DNA of 64,000 nt from Bedellia somnulentella (taxonomy: Eukaryota; Arthropoda; Insecta; Lepidoptera; Bedelliidae). Positions 31,044 to 44,300 of this stretch are shown here, one piece after another. The notes beneath the pieces are model-generated. The model was not told where the DNA came from. It saw only the letters and a program-made list of their open reading frames with translations, and ran no database searches. The position numbers were made by a program, and so were the translations under genes. Position 1 is the first letter of the stretch; each line of letters opens with the position of its first letter. The stretch spans positions 15,426,323 to 15,490,322 of the forward strand of contig OY755188.1 of assembly GCA_963576735.1 (NCBI GenBank). The letters run 5' to 3'.

Positions 31044-32309
31044 GATCTGTTAAATAATATTAATGGATATAAATTTGTTTTCTGTAGACGCAGGGCTTAC
31101 CTTAAAAGAATGTTCAAAATACGATTGATATACTAAGATATTAAACAATTGATTTTATTACTATAAACTGACCGATTAATCTTGTTATCAGTCATTAGAA
31201 TTATATATCTATGTTAATATTTGCATTGCACTTGTATTAACATAACAAAATTACCATTTAACAAAAATTCACACTTAACATATTTATACTTATTATGCAA
31301 CACAATTTAAACTGAAAAGTACCTTGATATTATTTAGAGTTATAGAATATGGTTCATTTCAATCTTTTACTTATTGATTATATTTAGTTTTAATGCCAGT
31401 ATAAATTTCAGCAAGTATAACTAACTTATCTAATAAAATACATTGATATTGAAGATTTTGTAAATATAGCGTATGTTTTTTTTTAAATAAAGATTTAGTC
31501 ATAAAAACTGTATCAATAAAGCATTGGCACAAATTACATAAATTCTTTGATATATAATGGCAAGCGAGATATATTAATGAAAATATGTTACAAAACTTTA
31601 CATAATAGTCCATTTCAACATTCCTTAGGGATTTATTTACTCAGGGATAGGCGCTGTTTGTTTAATAATAATAATTTTATCCGGACCTCTTCTAATAAGA
31701 TAAAACTAGAAGAATCAAAAATGATAGATTAAGAAATTCACATGTGTATCGTATAAAAACTAAATATACATATAGTGATATGCGCAAAAGCAACTTGTGA
31801 TTAAGTTTAATTAGGTTATTATTAAAAATGTGCCATACAAAACATATGACAAAGTTGAAATTAGGACCTCAGTTGCAACCAAAAATTATTCTAGACCTCA
31901 ATATATTTGCTCATTTTTTTTTATTTTAATAAACATTTCCAAACATCGAACTACATACCTAGTTTATAACATTCACTCATCGAATCCGTCTTACCAGTGT
32001 TAAATAAATTAAGATAAAAATTTTAACTTACTGTATTTACTACTGGCAACCCACAAATACAGTTTTGACAAACCTTATGATTGCTTCGGAAAATATTAGC
32101 TATTAAAGTTTCCGGACTACCTTGGCGTCTGTCAGACCACACGTCGGTACTTAAAGGTTAAAACGTTGAGAATGCAAATGGATATAACAAGTTTTTTTTC
32201 ATCAATGATATACTATGTTTAGTGTCCTGATCTAAATAATATGTATTACAAACGAACCAAATTAATCAAACAAAACCAATGCCGCATCTTCCATCGGTTG
32301 CTTTAGCTG
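31044..32309 (-). other. AT-rich; likely 3' UTR and flank of the receptor gene
   Basis: Lies directly after the stop codon of the minus-strand receptor gene. Several AATAAA candidates occur on the minus strand but none can be chosen. No repeat family recognised. Confidence 0.35.
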
Positions 32310-35300
32310 TTATATGCTGTCGTAGCTGTTGGGGTCCGGAGTGGCCGTGGGGCCTACGCCCTGGCCGGGCAATCGGAAACCACCTATTATGTAGGCCCAA
32401 CCGTCCTGGAAAATATGGATAAGAATGATAAAATATATTACACAGATCTATTTAGACTCAAAATGAGTACATGAAGTAAGTCTGGGACAACTATATGACA
32501 GATAGATAGATAAAAACTTTATTTATGTTATCATAACAATCACACACAACACATTATAAAACACAATAACAAAAGTAAAATGAAATAAGAAAGTAAAAAT
32601 GTGTGAATAACAAAAATAAACCAATTACACGTGTGCTAGGTATGTGCGCTATGGTAACACAAACTAGGCCATAACTCAGCGTTTATAAATGCTATATAGA
32701 AAAAAACGGATTTTCAGGTATAGCCTAAGAGCATCTTATGATACACAATAAATCAATTATTCATTTGCCACAAACATAAAAAAAAACATTTATATGATGT
32801 AAGTGATTGATGAATTTTCATTGCTCCATCTCGATTTTTTAAAATAAACTTCAATTGACTTATAGTATGGGATGGGGAGCAACAAGTAGACCAGAATGTC
32901 CTGAAAGATCTATACAGATTTATACAATTGGAGTGTGCTTACATTCATATACTCACGCTTATCAATCCTAAAAAAAGTGAAGCCAGAGGTTTAGAATAAG
33001 AAATTTCTTAGCCACTTTTGGAAGTTTAATGTGGAAACGTTTATAACATAATATAATATAAAAAATATCATGTAAAAAGGAAAATCAAACAATTTTCACG
33101 TATCACAACATATGAATAACATTCACAATACAGTTTCCAAGTCATTATAAATAAATACAAAAGAACTTTTAAATTACAACATATACACATACATAAACTT
33201 CCGGCCATAAATCCCAAAAAGGGGTAGCCAGAGCTTCAGAGCTTGAAACTCCTCAGCCACATTTGGAATTTGATAGGAGAAGATAGTATAAATAAAGTAT
33301 CGTTATCGATGGTTCCCCAGCCGCATCGCCCAAAAACCACTTTAAAAACCCCATACCCTTAGTCGCCTCTAACGACAACCAGGGGTAGTGACATTCTAAG
33401 CCGGCACTACACGGCAAATTGTTCAATTACCAAAATTATACTCACTTTGACTAGATTAGGTAGGTCCATCCAGAACCCAAGATTAGGTATGACCTCAAGT
33501 CCAGTGGCTCCCATGAGGAACTTTCTAGTGGCCACTCCTAACACTAGATAGAATATCACGAACGAGAAGAATATTATCAACAGTGTCGAGCCGAAAGACC
33601 GCCCTGGCTCCTCTAGTTGTTTTAGACACGCGTCTTTTGAGTAAAACTCTAAGAGCTGAAAAGAAATTTGAGAGGTTAACATACATATACATACATATGT
33701 TCACGGCTATGAATCCCTTCAAGGGGTAGCCAAAGCTGAGGAATCAGAAATTCTTCAGCCACTTTTGGAAGATGTGGGGGGAAAAGATGGTGGAATAAAG
33801 ATTGTTGGTGATGGGTCTGCAACCGTATCGCCCAACAATCCCTTAAAAGCCCCAATACCGTTAGTCGCCTCTTACGTTCACCCACCGGAAAAAATGGGGT
33901 AGTGTTATTCTCAGCCGACACGGCAAAGTTGAGAGGTTAAGTGTCAGTGTAAAGCGGATGCCCATCGGGTCAGATTACGGTGGACGCTTCATATCTGGTT
34001 AGGCACTGACCAATGTAAATTGACTGCTCTTCTAAACCCGCGTGAAAATGAACGGGCGGCGTGTGAGGTCTACTGATATTGGTCAGTCTTTTTTTTACTT
34101 TGAAATAAATGATTATTTTATTTTTATTTATAACAATGGGGGGGTGAACTAACCAATAGGGAATTGTTAGTGAGATCATTGTGAATACATTTTACTATGA
34201 GACTAACTTGATTACATACATACATATACTCACGGCTATAAATCCCTCGATGGGGTAGCCAGAGCTAAGGAATTAGAAATCCCTCAGCCACTTTTTGACA
34301 GTAAGTGGGGAAAAGATGGTAAAATAAAAGTTATTGGTGATGGGTCTCCAACCGCATCGCCCAAAAATCCCTTAAAAGCCCCAATACCGTTAGTCGCCTC
34401 TTACGTTCACCCACCGGAAGAATTGGGGTAGTGCTATTCTAAGCCGACACTACTACTTGATTAGAGCAACTATTTTTTCTGATCTCAGCAAATTGGGGGG
34501 GTAGCTGACAGTACAGTAAAAGTTGTACAGAACGACTAACAACCCAATTTTGACTTATTTCCCTCATTTGTTACACTTATAACGTGACTAAGTAAGTTTA
34601 ATTGATACCATATATACAAACTTATCTTAATTTATGCTTGTTAATGGTCAGGGAAAACGTTATGAGGAAACCCACATGGCTAAGATGTACGTAGTCGAGT
34701 GTATTTGTACAGAACGGTGATTGGCCTGTCCCCTGCGGGTACTCTGCACACTAGGTGACAATGTGACGTTATGTACAGAAGTATTAGTACCTCTGCCAAC
34801 CCCTTCATGGATATTCGGCGTGAACGTTTAAGTTGAGTTATATTTTCTCTTGCCTTATAAAGGGTTACGTTAACACATCATAAATGCATTGATACATACA
34901 CACATACATATACTCACGCCATTATTTCCCATTGGGGTAGGCAGAGACTATCGATCACCACTTTGTACGATATCCTGGCAATCTTCTCTAGCTTCGTTTA
35001 CACCCGTCAATATTTTTGTAGATGCTCTTTCATTCTTCATAGTTAGGACGCCTGCCTGATGCAATTGCATTAGATGATCAGTATAAATTCAATAATACTT
35101 ACATAGTTCTTTGGGTCTTCCGTTGATAGAAGATGCAGTTGATTAGGTGTTTCCGCGCAAATCAGGTTTATTATTGTAGATCTGAAAATTCATATGACAC
35201 ATGATCATATTTTAAAAAATAATAACATATGTTTTCTAAAAAACTGCTAGTTCAGTGGGCCAAAGGGCATGGGTTCAAATCTTGGACCAGATTCAAAAAA

Positions 35301-38300
35301 ATACATACATTCATTTACTCACGGCCATAAATCCCAAAAAGGGGTAGCCAGAGCTTTAGAGTTAAAAACTCCTCATCTACAATCGGAATTTGATGGAGAA
35401 AAGATGGTATAAATAAAGTATCGTTGCTGATGGGTCTCGAACCGCATCGTCCAAAAACCACTTAAAAAAGCCCCATACCCTTAGTCGTATCACGACACCC
35501 GTGGGTAGAAAGGGGTAGTGACATTCTAAGCAGGCACTACACAGCAACATATGTTTTACGTATAAATAGGAAAACAAGAACATAGTTTTTGAATACATAC
35601 ATATACTCACGGCTATAAATCCCTAGAAGGGGTAGCCAGAGCTAAGGAATCAGAAATTCCTCAGCCACTTTTGGAAGTTGTGTGGGGAAAAGATGGTCAA
35701 ACAAAGGTTGTTGGTGACGGGTCTCCAACCACATCGCCCAAAAATCCCTCAAAAGCCCCAAAACCGTTAGTCGCCTCTTACGTACACCCACCGGAAGAAA
35801 TGGGGTAGTGCAATTCTAAGCCGACACTACACAGCAAATCTAACTCTAAATTAAACAATATACAATACAAGAGTAGTGGTTAACGAATAATACATGATTT
35901 TCATCTCATTACACAATAATCTACCGTAACGACCATGAAAAACATGTATTATTTACTATTCCATGAAAAACGTGTATTATTTGCTATTACGTTGATGTCT
36001 CTAATTTCCTTAGTAATACGAGTCCTTGAAATTTGCGCACTATACACGCTACGAAAAGAATTAATCACGGATACATCGTTATTTTGATTCAGCATTACAG
36101 ACATATAGACATTACATATACTCACGGCTTAGAAATCCCTTAAAGGGGTAGCCAGAGCTAAGGAATTAGAAATTCCTCAGCCACTTTTGGAAGTTTGCGT
36201 GGGGAAAAGATGGTGAAATAAAGGTTGTTGGTGATGGGTCTCCAACCGCATCGCCCAAAAGCCCCCAATACCATTAGTCGCCTCTTACGAACACCCACCG
36301 GAAGAAATGAGGTAGTGTTATTCTAAGCCGACACTACACAGCAACATTACAGACGTATAGACATTGTATTTAAGCTGTGTAGTATCAGCTTAGAATAGCA
36401 ATAACCCATGTCGTATAAGAATTGGGGTCTTTTAAGTGATTGTTGTGCTATATGGCTGGAAACCCATCATAAATCACCTTTAACGAAAAAACCCTACGAA
36501 ACATTTACAAATGGCTGACGTATTCCTTTTTTTCATGTTCTGACTACCCTATTTTGTGATTTATAACCGTGAGTACTTTCCAATACCCCTTGATGTACAG
36601 TGGTAACAGTGGTTACGGGGTAGGTCAGGAATAGCTTTTAAAAATATATTTTTAAGAAAAACCCTTTATTGAAAGTAATAAAAATGAACTACAAATATTC
36701 TTAACCCGATGAAGTAGTGTTGCCCAAACGCAAACTTATAAGAGACAACCGATTAATTTAAGAATAACCTATGATGGTAAAATTATAAGAGAAGTTGAAT
36801 CGACAAAATTCTTAGGATTTACTTTAGACAATTTTTGTAATTGGAAAAATCACGTAGACAACATATGCACAAAACTAGAAAAATACTTGTTCGTCATTTA
36901 TCGTATAAGGTATGTTATATCAGAGAGTGCCGCCCTTAGCTGCTATCACGGATATGTGTCCTCAGTTTTAAGGTATGGCATCATACTTTGGGGTAACTCA
37001 GTAGACTCAGATAGAGTTTTCAAGATTCAGAAAAAGTGTATCCGTATATTATGCGGTGCTGATTTTTTGGATAGCTGTGTGCCGCTTTTCAAAAAATTAA
37101 AAATATTACCCTTTCCATCGCTATACATAAATATATATATACGGACATACGGACATATTATACACGGATCAAGTTAGCCCCAAACTAAGTATGACTTGTA
37201 TTATGGGATACTAACTCAACGATATATTTAATATTGTATAATACACATATAAATAACACCCAAGACTAAGAAACAATCATTTATGCTCATCACATAAATG
37301 ATGCCCTCAGCGGGGATCGAACCCGCAACCTCCGGACCGAGAAGCTAGTCACCTATCCACTCGACCACGGCTGTCGTCTTTTTTTGAGCTCTTAATATTC
37401 ACTTACAAGAATCCGAATCTATTTAACTTGAGACCGCCAAAAAACAGACCGCAACGGGGTAATCATAATGTGCAATACGAGCATTCTGCTGCAAAATGTC
37501 TGGCTATTTGTCAGCGAAATAGTTATGACATGTGTATCAAACTGTTTAATACAATTAGTGACGACATGAAAAAGTTAACATTTAATAAATTTAAAACTGT
37601 CTTATTTAATTACTTGATTGACAACTGTATATATTCTGTTAAAGACTTCATAACAAAGTGTAATATTTAAATGTATTCTTATTAATTATCGGTTACCTAT
37701 TGTCATCAATATTTAATATTTACACGCCGCAAGGCAGAACAGGAAGAACATTTGTAAAAAAAACCTACCACCGCATATACTCTTGTTTCTTGTAAATAAA
37801 GGATTTTTATTTTATTTATTTTTAAGAACAAGACGAGACTTAGCCAGTCTTGGTCTTGGTCTTGCGCCAATACACCTGGTCTTGGTCTTGGTCTTGGTCT
37901 TGCGCTCCCAGTCTTGGTCTTGGTCTTGGTCTTGCAGCAAGAGTCTTGCAAGTCTTGCAATTACCTATTAGTCTATTACTATTTATTAAAGTTTACTTTA
38001 AATCCTAGAAAAACGTATTAGAATTGGAACATTGTGAGCTTGAATGAATATAGCCATAGTGAAGATCAAGCAGATTAATAAATAACTGAAGATTTGATAA
38101 GAAATTCGAAAAATCAACTGACCTATATGTCGTTTTCCATGGAAGTAACTGGAATTTAAATAATTCCTTTATTTATAGTACGTTTCCTTGCTTTCTACCG
38201 CGCCGCCTCGCCACGTGCCGGCTCTATGATAAGGATGCCGCCGCAAATCAAACAATAATATAAAGCGTGTAAAAAAATTCGAAATTATTTTGCTTGAGTA

Positions 38301-41300
38301 TACCTACGCTACGCCCTATGGCGGCAATCAAATAGTGTCAAATGTTATGATTTCGGCGTGGCGGCAACGATTGTTTTAGATTTCAAAAGAAGCCGCCGGC
38401 GCGTGTATCATAACCATGTACTTCCGAAAAGCGGGCAATTTATTTGAGAACTAAGTACAAAACCTTTGATGCCGCATTATCAAAGTGCCGATGGTTAAAA
38501 CATAACTATGCATGCACTCAGTTTGATTTTAATAATATTTTTATTCGCTATGTTTATGGTATTAGTCGTATTGCGCATAGGTCCAGTTTTTCATATTCTT
38601 TGATACAGTTTTTTGCATCTCATAGAATTCCTAAGTGTACCTACCTATACACCGAACTTTTACACCTAACTACTCAGTGAAATAGCGCTAAGTCCTAGCT
38701 GCAAGACGCAAGAGTCTTGCAGGCTATGTCTTGTTCTTGCTCAAGTCTTGCACGGTCAGTCTTGGTCTTGGTCTTGCTAAAAATACGCGGTCTTGTTCTT
38801 GGTCTTGGTCTTGCAAAAACGCAAGAACAAGACCAAGACTGCAAGACCAAGACTGAATTTGGGCAACACTAGATGAAAGTCTAATCTAATCTGAATAATG
38901 AATTAATTAATAAATTATAAGTAAACAGTTTTTTGTTGTAGTAAAAGTTTAAAAAATATTATTTTTAAGGCTTTGTTTTGCACGAAAACCTCATGTTTTC
39001 GGATTATTACTAATTAATTAACCAAATCGAATCGAACTCGATCCCACGATATCCGGATGTCAAATGTAATGTTAAATTTGTAAATATTTGCTATAAACAA
39101 GTCTAAAAATGGGTTTCTATCTTTCTTCACCAACATATTACTATAATTTCCATAATAAAAGACGTTAAATGCAAATGTAAGATATACAGTTTAATCTACT
39201 TAAAGTTAGGTAAACAGCTATAACTAATATTGTACCACTACTTGAATTCCAAAACTACTACTACACTAGAGTATTTAAAAAAAAACACTACTAGATAGAA
39301 CTACGCATACAGAAAACAATCTATATTACATAAAACTTAATAGTGGCATAAATAGTACATCACAACCAAAGTCTATGCCAAATGCTTAGTAGTCTAGCAA
39401 ATAAAATCTACGAATGCATTTTAAATAATTTAAAAAAACATATATACATACGAGGGCTGCTATTTATGTATCCGGAATAAAAAAAAGAAACAAACATATA
39501 TCAATTAATATGGTTTTATTGCTTCTCAAAATATTCGCCGCTCAGATCTATACACTTTTGCATGCGTTGAAACCAATTTTCATAGCACTTTTTCCACTCA
39601 GACTGAGGTATCTCCAAAACGTGCATTTTGAACGCATCGACTGCCTCTTCGCGGCTCGAAAAACGTTGACCACGTAATTTTTTCTTCACATTTGGAAATA
39701 AATAAAAATCATTGGGTGCCAAATCAGGGCTGTACGGCGGATGACCTGTCAATTCGATCTTTTGAGCTTCTAAAAACTGAGTTGTGACGGCCGACCTGTG
39801 ACAGCTAGCATTGTCGTGATGCAGAATGATTCTACGTTGTCGGTTAGTCTTTCTTATTTGTTCAAAGACTTCCGGCAAACAAATGGTCGTATACCACTCC
39901 GAATTAACAGTTTTACGATTCTCTAAAGGCACTGTAGCTACATGGCCATTTATACCAAAAAAACAAGCGACCATTTGCTTCAATGTGCTTTTTGCACGAA
40001 TAACTTTTGTTGGGTTCGGCTCATCTTGGAACACCCACACCGTGGACTGCTGCTTAGTTTCGGGGTCGTAAGCGTAGATCCAAGATTCGTCACCTGTGTA
40101 GATATTATAAACAGCTTTTGACGCACCACGGTTGTATTTTTTTAACATTTCTTTGCACCAATCGACACGAGCCTGTTTTTGATCAATACTCAAGTTGTGC
40201 GGAATCCAACGGGAGCAAATTTTTTTTACAGCTAAATGTTCATGAAGTATCTTATGTATGCTCGTCATACTAATGCCCAGAGATGCCTCTATCTCACGAT
40301 ATGTAACATGACGATCTTGAGTTATTAGTTCCCGGACAGCATCGATGTTTTGAGGTACAACGACCGTTTTAGGGCGACCTTCTTTAATTTCATCAGTAAG
40401 CTTAGATCGTCCACGATTAAACTCGCTAAACCAGTGATACACAGTGGTCTTTGAGGGTGCTTCATCCCCAAAAGTTGAAGTAAGCTGATCGATGCACTGT
40501 TTTTGAGTTAGACCACGCCGAAAATCGTAAAAAATCATGGCACGAAAATGTTCACGAGTTAAATCCATGGTGGTGAAGACACGCAATTTTCAAAATGACG
40601 CTACGATGTGAAAACAATTGACAGTCACATAAAAATAAATGTATTCTAAAGCTAAAGAGTTCTATTTTTAAATGATGTAATTACTTTTTAAATTATTGTT
40701 CTGTAAGTGGCCAGTTCCGGATACATAAATAGCAGCCCTCGTACATACATAATACTCACGGCTATAATTCCCTAAAAGGGGTAGCCAGAGCTAAGGAACT
40801 AAAAAAACTAGCAAAAAATTACATGCACTCAGAATCACAAAATAAATGGGTACAAAAACTGTGGCCCAGCTTTCTATAAATAGTTCGTTGCAATAAAATT
40901 TTGACGTCTTATAATTAGTAGACATAGTAACATTTTCATATCTCAAAATAATGCACGAATAAATTAACATTACTAACAATATAGACATAACATTGCTACC
41001 GCATAGTGGAGGCCTAACGCGCGCGTTATTTTATTCCTCTGCCGGCTAGAAAAAGTATAAGTTACTAAGTAAGTGCGAAAGAGATGGCTGATTTATATGA
41101 CGCGTTATCTAGTTAATAGGTCGCTCGTGCTAGCTATGCTTATCGTGTATCATCAAACACGAATACATATCACAAAACTACTAACTACTGATGTCTACTA
41201 ACAGAGCTCATAGAAACACTTACTTTAAGGTTGCATTATCCACAGAATGGCTAGAAATAAACAACTATATTAATACTTTATTGTGAAAGAATATAACATC

Positions 41301-44300
41301 GCACCCTTTTTAATGGTGTGGGCACGATTTTGGTAATTATTTGAACAATAAACTTTTTAAATTACAAATCTTACGCAGCATACAAAAAGCAAGGCATATT
41401 AACCCTAGAAAGATAATCTGCGCCTCTGAGGCGCACGCTAAACCTAAATATCATCGTCTCTTTTGAACGGTCGCGCGCCCGAACCCATTCTTTCTTGTAA
41501 TCTCATACGCCACCGAGTTGGACAGCGGGACGGAAGTGCGGAGTCGGTAAGTACTTTAGTTTCGCTGTTTTTAGAGGCCGATGCGCTCGCGAAGCGCATG
41601 ATTATCTTTTGTGTAACTTTTAACACTTTATGTGATGTACGATTTATTGTTTATTTTGTAACTTTATGTTGTTTTTACTTATATTTTTATAATAATAATA
41701 AGTCAGTCAAGAACGAGAAGCCCTTGAACCGTAGGCAATATATGAAAATGTTGAGTAGTCAACTCACAGAACCCTGGATGAGAAGTCGATTGGGCAAACC
41801 GACCCTGAAACATTCAGCCCGGACCGCTATACAGAGTGTATTGCCAATTTCTACTGAAGAAGTTCCTGATGATGTCCAAAATGAACCAGTGCCTAAGAAA
41901 AGGCTATATTGTGACATATGCACCTCGACAAAAAAGCGGATGTCAAAAATGACTTGCGCTGAGTGCAAGAAGTGTGTCTGTGGAGAGCACAAAAAAGATA
42001 TCTGCATCTACTGCATATAATGTGGTAAATATTGTGCCAAAGTCTTTTATTTTTATAAGTAATTATGTTCCTATAAAAAAAACAAAAGTTTTGTGATTGT
42101 TATAAACGATTAAAAATAATTATAGCGTACTTAAAAAGAAGTCTGATTTTTTTTGTTAATTTTCTAAGAGGTTTAGAGTTTTTAGTATTTTTTCTAGAAT
42201 AATAAAAAAAAAGAAAAAAAAATTGGCTTTTATTTCTTCAATAAAGTATGGAAGTGACGATTAAAAGAAATAATTATAATAAGCAAATCATTTACGACCA
42301 CTAGGGGGGTCACTATATCGTGCGCTCCAGAGGCGTAAGATTATCTTTCCCGCACATCAAAATATGATTATCTTTCTAGGGTTAATCTATTAGAAAACCA
42401 ACACAACAAATTGTATAGTTCTAATTTATCTCTTACTCAAACGTTCACGCCGCATATCCCCGAAGGGGTTGGCAGAGGTACTATACTTGTGAACATCACG
42501 TGACATTGTCATCTATGTTCAGAGTACCCACATTTTGGTTGGACAGTGTATTCACGTGATAGAGGCAGGCCATTTTGTACGAATACGTTGTTAGAAAGTG
42601 AAATAATCAGAATCTTTACATCTCAGTAAATAAGGCACCAGTCATTCGGACACTCGTTTATTCCGACAGAAATTTTGTAACTTCAATTTGAAACTCTAAT
42701 TTTTTACTCTAGTATTTTAATAGTTTAGCTTTTATTACAGGTAACCAGTCGTCGTCAAACTTCATTAACATATTAAATGACCTATCGATAAGCAACTGGT
42801 TTGACTACAATTTTTTACTCATTGAAAAGATGGTCGCTCCGAATTTCATTGTGAAATACATATTCTACTAAATACCTCGTTTGCAGCTTAGCTTATGATA
42901 TGTTCCTTGTGGCTTTGGCTTACTCATACATACATACATATACTCACGGCTATAAATCCCTTAACGGGGTAGCCAGAGCTTTGGAATGAAAAATTCCTCA
43001 GCCACTTTTGGAAGTTGATTGGGGAAAAGATAGTAATAATAAATGTTTTTGGTGACGGGTCTCCAACCACATCGCCCAAAAATCACTTAATAAGTCCCTT
43101 TACCCTTAGTCGCCTCTTACGATCACCCACGGGTAGAAATGGGGTAGTGTTATTCTAAGCCGACACTACACGGCTTACTCATGAATAGACATTTGGGTTT
43201 AGTCCACCATGCAAGCCTAGTGGGGTAGGCAGACTTAATAAGTAATATCAACCGGGACTGACTGCTTTACGTGTTCTCCGAAATGCGCATCACAATAAAT
43301 AATTTGGTGAAATTATTAATTATTTGGTAAATGATATACATATATACGTACATACACTCACGCCATTATTTCCCATTCGGGTAGGCAGCGACAATCGATC
43401 GCGACAATGTACGATCCTGGCAAACCTCTCTAGCTTCGTTACATCCCATCAATATGTATATCAATATATAATATAATACATGGTCTTTTATTCATTATAT
43501 TTCATACGTGGTGAAATATAAATTAATTAAAAATGCTAGCTATTAACTGTACGAGTATCACTTGTTGCTGAAATCGTAACCGGTTTAACGAATAGCCAAT
43601 TAATTAATCGCTATAGTAGTTTACTTTTCTAGTGTTACGACCACGAACAAATGCTACGTACGCAATAGCACATATTTAATTTTATACAAATTTCGCAAAA
43701 TGGATCTTGGTGCGATCGTTTTACTGTATACTATTGTTATTTAATTCTTCAATTATTCATAGTATGAGATAGTCTTAGGAACTAAAAGATAAATAAAATT
43801 TGAATGTATGTTTGTAATTTTAAAATAACCACCTTTTACATTATAACCAAAAAAAGAACACAAAAATTTATTTGAAGGAACATTCACAGACAGCTGATTG
43901 AATGAGATTTATTTATTTTAAACATATTGCTTACATTTAAAGCCATAAGAATTGCTAGTAGGGACTGGATAAGCAGGTGCATTACAAATTTCTTAAAAAA
44001 AGAAACTCAATTTAAAGGTTAACCTTGAAAGTTGGCTTTTCCATATAAAGGCTATCAAAAAGGAAATCTTCATACTTACATACAATACATATACTCACGG
44101 CCATAAATCCCAAAAAGGGGTAGCCAGAGCTTTAGAGCTAGAAACTCCTCAGCCACATTTGGAAGTTGATAGGGGACAAGACACATACCCTTAATCGCCT
44201 CTCACAACACCCAAGGGTAGACAGGGGTAGAGGCATTCTAAGCCTTTACATGGCACACCTTCATAAAATATAATGGTAACCCATCAAATAAGAGGGTTTC

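Noticed and set aside
38444..38680. A 78-codon plus-strand frame between TCTTGG blocks
   Set aside because: No motif, AT-biased codons, no splice context linking it to a gene.
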